In this document: positions 1-7,000 of the stretch, piece after piece
How the letters are laid out: each line of letters starts with the position of its first letter
Numbering within the stretch: the first letter of the stretch is position 1
Source: CBIFVZ01 sp966185765
Lineage (GTDB): Bacteria > Pseudomonadota > Gammaproteobacteria > Enterobacterales > Enterobacteriaceae
Length of the DNA stretch: 9,330 nt
Assembly: GCA_966185765.1 (NCBI GenBank)
Contig: CBIFVZ010000110.1
Location: forward strand, 1 to 9,330
Direction of reading: 5' to 3'
The notes under the pieces: model-generated
Told to the model about the DNA's origin: nothing
The model's input: only the letters and a program-made list of their open reading frames with translations
Database searches by the model: none
Translations under genes and position numbers: made by a program

Positions 1-185
1 CCGTTATCAATAACATTGACAACACGGTGGTGAATCTTTCCGCCTCCCGCTCACGTATTCTGGATGCGGACTATGCGCTTGAAGTAGCTAATATGAGTCG
101 CGCACAAATTCTTCAGCAGGCAGGTACTGCAATGCTGGCTCAGGCCAATCAGGCTCAACAGAACATATTATCTTTGCTGAGGTAG
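1..185 (+). CDS. Flagellin, C-terminal end (5' truncated by window edge)
   Basis: Flagellin is the secreted subunit that polymerises into the flagellar filament. The open frame enters from the left edge (first whole codon at base 3) and ends at TAG 183-185, giving the last 60 residues. They match the conserved C-terminal D0 helix of flagellins: SRILDADYALEVANMSRAQ, then QILQQAGTAMLAQANQ, and the typical terminal LSLLR. This helix packs with the N-terminal helix in the filament core and is the most conserved part of the family. Compared with the usual enteric form (DADYATEVSNMS, SVLAQANQVPQNVLSLL), ALEVANMS, TAMLAQANQ and AQQNILSLLR are somewhat divergent. I therefore cannot say whether it is the main filament gene (fliC), a phase-variant copy (fljB) or a lateral (Flag-2, lafA) flagellin. 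It converges on the T6SS genes. Family certain; exact gene identity open. Confidence 0.93.
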   Translation, partial: VINNIDNTVVNLSASRSRILDADYALEVANMSRAQILQQAGTAMLAQANQAQQNILSLLR

Positions 186-243
186 TTTACTGGCTCTTCA
201 GGTTGAAGGCAGACGTTCAATCGGCCAGGCAACCAGCGGACTT

Positions 244-270
244 ATACCGGTCACTAAAGGTGGCCGGTAT
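244..270 (+). terminator. Stem-loop downstream of flagellin, possible terminator
   Basis: Arms at 244-254 and 260-270 pair over 11 positions with one G-T wobble (251/263) around a 5-base loop TAAAG. The outer arms are ATACCGG and CCGGTAT. It starts 58 bases after the flagellin stop and lies between two convergent transcription units, where a terminator is expected. However, neither strand shows the T tract of a classical intrinsic terminator, so it may instead stabilise mRNA ends or be incidental. It also coincides with the frame break in the minus-strand relic of this region. Confidence 0.35.
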
Positions 271-298
271 TACGTGTGTAGCGATAACCCGGCAGCAC

Positions 299-313
299 GC
301 CCGCGTAGCGGGC
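299..313. repeat. Short perfect GC-rich inverted repeat
   Basis: GCCCGC at 299-304 and GCGGGC at 308-313 are perfect inverted arms around the 3-base loop GTA. There is no adjacent T run. It falls in the codons for A-R-Y-A-G of the minus-strand relic, so it may simply reflect former coding sequence. It does not match the REP/BIME or ERIC consensus as I know them. Confidence 0.3.
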
Positions 314-479
314 AACGATCTGGCTGCCACCAGAGACGGTGACATCCTGTAGTGGTGCTGTAGAGATACTGTCATTGCCCAGTCTCTGCGTAAACACCAC
401 ACGCTACCCGGCTTTTAACCAGGATACTGCGTTTTCTGTTCTCTCAGGCCAGAGGGCCGCGCTGGGTTACGTACAGAGT

Positions 480-1022
480 TTAATCACCCTTCAACGGCTT
501 AAGGGTCAAATGGTTGTCACCCGCCTCAATAACGCGCGCTTTATCAGGATCGAGATCCTCACGGGACAATACCAGGCGCCAGGTATCACTTTTCTGGTCT
601 GGTGACATAAACATCGCTGCCACCGCAACGTACTGTGCGCTCGCCTCCATTGGCATATCCACCATAACCGCGCCGCCGGGCGTCAGACGAATATCTTTTT
701 GCGCGACCAGGTCGTCCTTAATTGCCTGACTGTCGCTGGAAAACAAGGAGGGATAATCGGTGGAATCAAATGTTTTACGATCTTTTAACTGGTAGATACG
801 AATGACAGTAGAAAGCGCTTCGCCGCGGTCATTGTTATTTACCGCCTCGCGGGTGCGAATATCCAGACGCAGGGTTTTCACCTGCTTGTAAAAAATGGAT
901 TTTGTCATAGCCACTGTGCCGTCGGTGACTTTTTGCGTCAGCCCACAACCACTCAGTATGACCAAAGCGCCAAGCGCTACTAACAGCTTGCAGGTTTTAC
1001 CAGCGGTAATCGCCATCTTCAT
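480..1022 (-). CDS. tssJ: T6SS outer-membrane lipoprotein TssJ (SciN/VasD family)
   Basis: TssJ is the outer-membrane lipoprotein of the TssJ-TssL-TssM membrane complex; it faces the periplasm and binds the C-terminal part of TssM. The protein has a basic N-terminus, a hydrophobic stretch LLVALGALVIL and the lipobox LSGC, with Cys26 as the predicted lipidated residue (start at 1022). Glycine follows at +2, consistent with outer-membrane sorting. The mature part resembles the SciN beta-sandwich: LRLDIRTREAVNNNDRG early, STVIRIYQLKD in the middle, and a VAAMFMSPD/TWRLVLSREDL region late. At 180 residues it is of normal length. The frame opens at 1061, but ATG 1022 is preferred because AAGGGAG (1033-1027) lies just upstream and it gives a standard signal peptide; ATG 1016 is also possible. 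It overlaps the end of tssG by 26 bases and is the last intact gene of the unit. Confidence 0.95.
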   Translation of the reverse strand: MKMAITAGKTCKLLVALGALVILSGCGLTQKVTDGTVAMTKSIFYKQVKTLRLDIRTREAVNNNDRGEALSTVIRIYQLKDRKTFDSTDYPSLFSSDSQAIKDDLVAQKDIRLTPGGAVMVDMPMEASAQYVAVAAMFMSPDQKSDTWRLVLSREDLDPDKARVIEAGDNHLTLKPLKGD

Positions 1023-2097
1023 CAGTCTCCCTTCGGTAAACATTCTCCTGAACCCGCTCATAGCGCCCCAGGTTAATCGTGATATTTTGATCCTGTTGTT
1101 CAGACACAGGCTTTAGCTGACGCATTAAGGACGTGCGCCCCAGTTGTATACTCCCCGCCCCGTGCCGGGTACTCAGCGCAGCATCTGGCAATAAGCTGCG
1201 CTTTACACACAATTGCAGACGAACATCCAGGCGCGAGCCCAGATAAACATGCAACAGGGCCAGCAGATCGGTGTGTAACACCCCCCCCGGTAACCACCCT
1301 TCAACCTCCTGAGGGTTAGCCGTAGTAAGACGCATCAGTACCTGGCTGTTTACATCGTACGCATATGCTCCCATCACCGGATGCCCTTTCAGGCTTACCG
1401 GTTGTTTCACGCTCATGGTCAGGGGGTGTTTTAACGGCACTCTACGCTTATCATGCTGCCACACCTGCGCTGTGGTGTCCGGCGCCAGCAGACTGACCAG
1501 CGACGCCATTCCTTCCGCCGTTTTTCCAGGTAGTAGCATGACCGGTAAAAGCGCCAGAAAACGGGACACCGGCGTGGCGATATTTTCAGCACAGCCATCA
1601 ATCCCCAATCCTGCCAGCCCCAGCAAATACTGTGAGGTTTTATCTTTCGCGCCGGGTTTAAACGTCGCCGGGTAGGAATATTTGCGCCATATCCGGTAAT
1701 ACTGGGCAATCAGGCGATGGTTAAAGATATCCAGGAAGTCCGCCGTTGCTTCATACCCTTCCTTACGCTGTGCGATATCGTTGATATAGGGCGTGGGCAA
1801 CGGCGACTCTACACCGTAAAGCCCCATGAAGCTTACCCTGACGCCAGGAGGCCTGTGCGGATCGTCGGCTGGCTCCAGTCCTTTGATTTCCGACGCAGGA
1901 AATCCCATGCCAGGGTGTGGACGAAAACGAATCGGCTCATGGCGGACCTGCCAGGTGCTACCGATAACCGGCCGATCGGGCTGGCTCTGTTCAAGTAACT
2001 GACAAAAGCGATAAAAATTGATGTAGGGTAACCGATGTTCCAGCTTCTCTATCAGTCGGGCTGGTGCAGACAGTGATTCTCTTTCCACCGAATACAT
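997..2097 (-). CDS. tssG: T6SS baseplate subunit TssG (ImpH/VasB family)
   Basis: TssG is a cytoplasmic baseplate wedge protein that forms a complex with two copies of TssF and with TssE and connects to TssK, around the base of the VgrG spike. The 366-residue protein shows the family's layout: an N-terminal FYRFCQLLEQ segment (about 28-37), RFRPHPGMGFPASEI (about 57-71), MGLYGVESPLPTPY (about 91-104), and near the C-terminus the LGRTSLM motif. Length is slightly above the common 300-350. The start at ATG 2097 has AAGGA at 2104-2100 and overlaps the tssF stop by 46 bases, implying translational coupling; no other good start follows. The gene contains an eight-G run on its coding strand (1288-1281), in codons for P-G-G-V of WLPGGVLH; one slip there would break the frame. 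Confidence 0.96.
   Translation of the reverse strand: MYSVERESLSAPARLIEKLEHRLPYINFYRFCQLLEQSQPDRPVIGSTWQVRHEPIRFRPHPGMGFPASEIKGLEPADDPHRPPGVRVSFMGLYGVESPLPTPYINDIAQRKEGYEATADFLDIFNHRLIAQYYRIWRKYSYPATFKPGAKDKTSQYLLGLAGLGIDGCAENIATPVSRFLALLPVMLLPGKTAEGMASLVSLLAPDTTAQVWQHDKRRVPLKHPLTMSVKQPVSLKGHPVMGAYAYDVNSQVLMRLTTANPQEVEGWLPGGVLHTDLLALLHVYLGSRLDVRLQLCVKRSLLPDAALSTRHGAGSIQLGRTSLMRQLKPVSEQQDQNITINLGRYERVQENVYRRETDEDGDYRW
1281..1288. repeat. Eight-base C/G homopolymer inside tssG
   Basis: Eight consecutive C on the + strand (G on the coding strand) within tssG, read as CCG GGG GGG GTG. Runs of eight G or C are long enough to slip during replication, and gain or loss of one base would truncate TssG. 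Whether it varies in the population cannot be seen from one sequence. Confidence 0.85.
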
Positions 2098-3815
2098 TTT
2101 CCTTCTGGCTGAACAATCACGGTAAGTTGGTTAAACTGATTCATATCAGTATAAAGGGCGAAAAAGCGGTTCAGCACTTCACCAAACAGATAGATATCCC
2201 CTTCACCGGTGAAGCCCTGGCTGTCCAGCGTGACCTCAATATCCAGACCACGCAGAAGAAAGCCGTTTTCAAAACGTTGTATACGATGGTGCCGAACCTG
2301 CTGAATGGCGTCCAGACGACGATTATTCAGCTCATCTTCCTGCCAGTTGTACAGCGCGAGCGTACCGCGCAACACTTCAGCACTGCTCATCATATTCAGA
2401 AATCCAGCGCCAAGATGGCTGAGAACACGCCAGTGAAAGCGATCTTCCGCCGGAGGATAAACGGGCATTGTCGGCTTGCAGAGATTACGTACCGAAAGGC
2501 GGGTCTGAACAACCTGCTCGCAGGCGTCAAGCAGCGTGCTTTGCAATGCCCGGCGCGGTAGCTGTCCATTGGTTCCGGTAATACGTAATGACACGGTTTC
2601 CCGTGCAAAAGTCGCATCTTCTTCCCACTGGTGTCCTCCCAGTATCAGCCAGGTGTCATGCAAACCGGTGACGCCACGCTTAACCCGTGTATGGTAATAG
2701 CGCGGCGGCGCCTCACGACGCATCATTCCACCTTTATGGCGGAAACTGCTGAAGGGAACATATTCAGCCTCGCCAGCACGGCCTGAGCCGATTACAGCAT
2801 CGACGGAATAAATCTCGGTATGACCGTCCTGCAATCGCTTTGGCCGTAACAGATATTCACTTTCAAGGCCGCTGATGGTGAGAGGGTCAGCTTCAAGCGT
2901 AAACAGGTTGATTACTGGCACACAGTGCAGGCAAATATCCCCCTCGGTCAGCGGTAAATCAGCTGGCCAGAGCTGAGTAAACACCACTTCAATATCAAAA
3001 CACCTTCCCCCCGCCGGGAGCGTCATGTTTTCAAGGCCGTTGAGGTGAACAAACATGAATTTTTCACGGAAGGTAAAATATTCCAGCAAAAGCTGGTAGC
3101 CGCTAAAAGCGGTTTCGCCTTTTGGCCACAGCCGGTCTTCTTCACCAAAGCCGCCAGGCGAGAAATAGCCATCAATACGGATACGCTCGGCCAGACCAGG
3201 CAGTCGTAAATACATCGCTGCCTGGCGCCGGGTTAACATCAGATGCAGATGGCTACTGACAGGGGCATCCGCCGCCAGATACAGACTTAGACGACGTAAA
3301 TCCACCTGAGACCAGTCGGCCTGTTCGCTTAAGGCGAAACGAATGCGCAGCAGCGAATGCCCGTCTGGCTCGGTCGTCATGGTCACCGCAGAGATAGCGA
3401 GCGGATTGAGCACCATATCCCGCGTGGCACGATAGGTGCAAACCGTATTCCTGGCGCCCACCGGCCGCGAATACACCTCCAGACCGGCTGGCACATGCTC
3501 TACCATTTTCATTGACTCCAGGGCAGGCGTAAACGCCACCACCGACAGCGAGGGAATGGTACGCAGATAGTGCGGCCATAGCATACTGACCAGCCCTTCT
3601 GTCAGTTCGGGCAGATCGTCATCAATTTTTTCGCGCAGTCGCCCCATCGAGAAAGCAAAACCTTCGAACAGGCGTTCTACATAGGGATCCGGCGTGCCCA
3701 CCTTGTCCAGATCAAGCATCGCCGCGCGATCGGGATGCGCCTGGGCAAACTCTTTTGCCGCTTCACGTAAATAGCGCATTTCGGCGTCATAATAACGAAG
3801 GGTTAAGTCTTCCAT
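2052..3815 (-). CDS. tssF: T6SS baseplate subunit TssF (ImpG/VasA family)
   Basis: TssF is the major baseplate wedge component, acting in the cytoplasm with TssG, TssE and TssK to start sheath and Hcp tube assembly beneath the membrane complex. The 587-residue protein is full length for the family. It opens with the typical LRYYDAEMRYLREAAKEFA (about 5-23), followed by AQAHPDRAAML and DPYVERLFEGFAF (about 43-55), a very characteristic TssF N-terminus. Near the C-terminus it has the signature GEVLNRFFALYTDMNQFNQL followed by QPEGK. ATG 3815 has AGGA at 3824-3821 with 5-base spacing. The stop at 2052 lies inside tssG, so the two baseplate genes are translated together. A gap of 192 bases separates it from tssM upstream, and a small hairpin sits directly before its ribosome site. 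Confidence 0.97.
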   Translation of the reverse strand: MEDLTLRYYDAEMRYLREAAKEFAQAHPDRAAMLDLDKVGTPDPYVERLFEGFAFSMGRLREKIDDDLPELTEGLVSMLWPHYLRTIPSLSVVAFTPALESMKMVEHVPAGLEVYSRPVGARNTVCTYRATRDMVLNPLAISAVTMTTEPDGHSLLRIRFALSEQADWSQVDLRRLSLYLAADAPVSSHLHLMLTRRQAAMYLRLPGLAERIRIDGYFSPGGFGEEDRLWPKGETAFSGYQLLLEYFTFREKFMFVHLNGLENMTLPAGGRCFDIEVVFTQLWPADLPLTEGDICLHCVPVINLFTLEADPLTISGLESEYLLRPKRLQDGHTEIYSVDAVIGSGRAGEAEYVPFSSFRHKGGMMRREAPPRYYHTRVKRGVTGLHDTWLILGGHQWEEDATFARETVSLRITGTNGQLPRRALQSTLLDACEQVVQTRLSVRNLCKPTMPVYPPAEDRFHWRVLSHLGAGFLNMMSSAEVLRGTLALYNWQEDELNNRRLDAIQQVRHHRIQRFENGFLLRGLDIEVTLDSQGFTGEGDIYLFGEVLNRFFALYTDMNQFNQLTVIVQPEGKCIRWKENHCLHQPD

Positions 3816-4007
3816 TGCTGTCCTGTCAGGGAAAACCCTGTGATGATTACGTCATGGGCGCAAAAGCACAGCCTTGCGCAATAACGGCGGTATCAGCTTG
3901 TTTAACTCACTGATATCCCACTTCGGGCCTTCAGCGCGCAATGCGCTTCCTGGCCTGCTGATAAGCGCCGTCCTTCTTTGCTGGCCAGAAAACCAGGTTT
4001 GATGCGA
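3816..4007 (-). other. Gap between tssM and tssF, possible gene-loss scar
   Basis: These 192 bases hold no intact gene although the surrounding genes are tightly packed. Directly after the tssM stop the same frame runs 51 codons without a stop, to TGA 3857-3855. It reads through ISRPGSALRAEGPKWDISEL and LIPPLLRKAVLLRP, but has no ATG and no clear ribosome site. The other two minus frames close earlier. In many enteric T6SS clusters as I know them, a TssA/VasL-type (ImpA_N) gene lies between tssM and tssF; I see no recognisable ImpA_N sequence here. Loss of such a gene leaving a scar is an inference. The stretch also has an AGCGC/GCGCT mini-hairpin (3933-3947) and CAGGG/CCCTG arms at 3827-3840. 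Confidence 0.5.
3827..3840 (-). promoter_or_regulatory. GC-rich hairpin just upstream of the tssF ribosome site
   Basis: CAGGG and CCCTG form a perfect 5-bp stem around a 4-base loop (TTTT on the transcribed strand). It ends two bases before the AGGA (3824-3821) that serves the tssF start. In mRNA it would sit at the edge of the ribosome-binding region and could affect tssF translation or mark a 3' end. Function is inferred from position only. Confidence 0.25.
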
Positions 4008-7000
4008 TCACAAGCGTCCCCCGTTATCCCTATCAACATCGGCTATAGCACTCTCGATTGCGGATGTATCGACCTTGAAAATCGCTTTCGGTAACCGGAA
4101 GTTACGCAACTTCAACAACGCCAGCGGCCCTTCTCCAGCTTCGGTTCGCAGGGTATAGTTCAACGCCCGCCCGTCAGGTGCCTTCCAGCTCAGACTATAA
4201 CTACTGCCCACTCCTGAATAAGCGCTCACGGAGGCTTTATCCAGCAAACGTATCCACCCCCACGCCCCGGGCATATCCGCATACTGCCGGGTTCCTGCCT
4301 GAGTGCTTACCCAGCTAAGCGTTGCCCCCGGCGCTTCGGTATCCGCAGGCCATGTAAAGCGTTTCCACGCTGGCATTTCGTTAACATAAATAAGTTTCTG
4401 GCTGTCAACCACTAGCGTGGTCTGCATCACGCCTGAAGCCGTTCCGGGGCGTAGTTCAAAATGCAACCCCGCCTCTCCGTTGGTAAAGACAACATCCGAA
4501 ATTTGACTCAGGGTGTTCATGGCAGCCAGAAACGCTGGATCAAAGGTCAGCCCCTGCGCATTGATACTGTCAGGAAGCCAGTGGCTGCCTTCTTTGTGAA
4601 GCACGCCTTTCAGGCGGGTCTGTAAAAACTGGGCAATACGCCCGGAATCGGTATTCAGATATTTGGCCAGTAAGGGCAATGAGACATCGCTACTGGCGTT
4701 GTTAAAGGGATATCTCCCGCCAAACGCGCGGTTCCAGTCGTCGACCACAGCCTGTTGCCACTGGGCATTGAGGCTTTCTGCTGCGGGTGTCAGCACCTGT
4801 TGCCAGGCCTGCTCCATCGGATAAACGAAAACCGTACGGCCAAATCCACTCCACTCCTGCCCCAGACCAGCGGCAATCAGGCTGCCGTAGTCGCGGGTCT
4901 CCGTCAGATCCACCGCTTTTCCCTGAAATACGGTCTGGGCCAGCGCCTGGGTCATCGCCTGTGGATCGGCGGCGTTAGTCACCTGCTGTAAACGCAAACG
5001 TACCTGGGTAACGCGAGTCAGATAGGTCTGTAAGCTCTGTACCTGCCCGCCAGCCCGGTTTTTGTCTATTAACGCCAGAACGGGACCAAAAGTGGCATCA
5101 AGCGGCCCATGAGCGCCTACGCTTTGGTTGATGGCCGCTTTTTCCTGCCCCCCCAGGAGATTTTTCGCCGATTTAACCAGCGAATCGGAGATAGCTTCTT
5201 GCGTTTGTCCGGTGCGCCCCTGAACGTTAAGCGTGTTCATCAACGCCACCAGCGGCGACTGGCGCACATCAGCCATCAGCGTTAACTGGTCGATAGCATC
5301 TGACAACGTCGTTGCCCGATTCCAGCGCAGGCCGTTGAGGAACTCCAGCCAGGCCCCGCCAAAATCAGCAAAATAACGCTCAGTCAGCCGTTTCTCCAGC
5401 GCTTCGGGCGCGCCTTCCTGCTGTGGGCGTTGCTTGCTGTCGGTCAGAACCCAGTCCAGCTCATCACGACGTTCTTTAACCACTTTCTCAATGGCGGGTT
5501 GTACCGCCTGCTCCCAGGCCTGGCGGGTAAACATGCCTGGCACGACGTCTGTCGTGGTAAAAAGTCGTGACGCGTCGGTATCGCCCGTCATATCTTCCAG
5601 ACGCATATCCATATACAAATGCGAGACCTGCGACAGCATTTTCTGATAGAGAGAAGATTCACTGTTGCGCATGCCTACCAGGCGGATCAGCAGCGCCCGG
5701 GACTGGCTGACAAGTTCTGCATTGGCGGGCCAGCGCCATTGTGGATGGCTTTTTAAGCTGCTGGCATAGAATGTCAGCAGAGACGGCGCCATGCCCTGCC
5801 ACATACCATCCGGTATCCCTTCCCGCTGCGGCCAGTCGTTTAATAAGGTACTGCCAAACCAGCCAGCATCCATCCGCTCGGGTCTGGCCAGCATCAGATA
5901 AAGCTTCAGTTGTTCCCATGCTGTTTTAGCCTGCGTTTCACGCAGAGGGCTGTCGGGCGGTAACTGGACAAAGTCGTTGAGTTGCCGCTGTAGATGGGCC
6001 GCGGCGGCATCCCGTAATAGTGGTTGCGCGCTGTCGCTGTAGCGCGGCCAGAGGGCTGCCAGCAGCGCATCATTCTGGTTGAGGCCCGCACGGTAATACC
6101 AGGGTACGCCGTGTCCGGCGCGGTACTGTAGCTGCTCAAGCGTATTCTGTACTGCCAGGAGGGCTTGCAGACGTTCAGCCTGCGGCTGTTTTGACTGAGA
6201 AGATAGCGCAACCTGCTGTTGCGCCGTGTTTATCAGGGTGCGATTGTTGGCAAAGGAGAGCAACATCCAGGCTCCCCATAACGCCATCAGCACAGCCAGC
6301 GCGGAAGCCGCCGTCCGCTGCCAGTTGAAACCCGGTTTTTGAGGACGCAGGCCACGAGGCAGCGCGCGAACCGAATCAGGCAGCACATCCCAGCGCTTGT
6401 CCATACCCCAGCGATGCTTCACATTTCGCTCAGCCTCCTGCGAAAGCGGGCTGAAGACGACTCCCGCCAGCGGCAAGCGGCGGTAAGGGTTGAGCATCAC
6501 CGACAGCGGTTGAGACAAGCTTTGTGGCTGATGAATAATCTGCTCGGCCAGCGTCAACAGAAAGTTATGCGGTTCTGAATCACAAATCTGTTGCACACCC
6601 CGTTCAACGAGCTGCGATGAAAGCGCGTGAAGCTGGCGCTCAAGCCCCTCGGCGCTACAGCCACCCGGCAACAGGCAGCCCACCGCCGGAGTGAGACGCC
6701 CCTGAGTCTTACCGGCGCGAGGATGTAAAGACCAGACATAAAGCGGTAACTGCCAGCCCAGTATCGTCATGCGCTCGCGGATGGCATGCGCCAGGGTATC
6801 CATCACGCCATCAGAAGGTATTGCCGCTGGCTTTGCTAACGCTGAGCCAGAAAGCCGGTCAAATGCCTGCGTCACCCAAACCATGCCATCCGCCGGGCGG
6901 CGGCGTAGTTTACGCAGCGCCTTCAACCACTGGTGGTCCGGCATCTCGCCCGGATCTCCCCCCCAAAGTAGCAATGTGCCTTTGTCTTCCTGCCAGCGCT

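Larger units (their letters stand above)
198..466 (-). pseudogene. Decayed minus-strand coding relic of unknown family
   Basis: No intact gene lies here, but the minus strand reads like protein in pieces. From 403 down to 257 there are 49 codons without a stop, including DVTVSGGSQIVARYAGVLPG and ending RYTRNTGHL before TAG 256-254. A frame displaced by one base then continues VTGISPLVAWPIERLPST to TGA 200-198; a one-base loss near 254-260 would join the two. Upstream, the first frame continues past TAG 406-404 as ALWPERTENAVSWLKAG, starting after TAA 469-467. That pattern (one in-frame stop plus one frame change) suits a decayed C-terminal gene end. I do not recognise the family, there is no start codon with a ribosome site, and the coding reading is inference. 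A perfect 6-bp inverted repeat (299-304 and 308-313) falls inside it. The alternative is non-coding spacer. Confidence 0.35.

Noticed and set aside
235..241. Possible P-loop RAGKTQG in TssM (these are residues 235-241 of the protein, not bases)
   Set aside because: It lacks the GxxxxGK[ST] spacing and lies after, not at, the usual P-loop position.
235..342. + strand peptide reading after flagellin as an extension or second gene
   Set aside because: The + strand frames here are Arg/Ser-rich, have no start with a ribosome site and match nothing I know; they mirror the minus-strand relic.
217..402. 61-codon minus-strand frame (GTG start) in the flagellin-tssJ gap
   Set aside because: It overlaps the more protein-like relic in another frame and has a Cys/Arg-rich composition typical of an off-frame; no ribosome site supports its start.
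339..605. 88-codon + strand frame crossing into the tssJ 3' end
   Set aside because: It is antisense to tssJ over much of its length and resembles no family; convergent overlap by a real gene is unlikely.
2064..2561. 165-codon open frame on the + strand, antisense to tssF
   Set aside because: Composition and lack of any recognisable motif or ribosome site mark it as a shadow of tssF; the minus-strand reading is clearly the conserved baseplate protein.
3253..3579. 108-codon minus-strand frame inside tssF
   Set aside because: It is an alternate frame of tssF with A/G/R-rich low-information sequence; TssF covers it fully.
5906..6211. 101-codon minus-strand frame inside tssM
   Set aside because: Alternate frame of tssM; the TssM reading is intact through the whole stretch.
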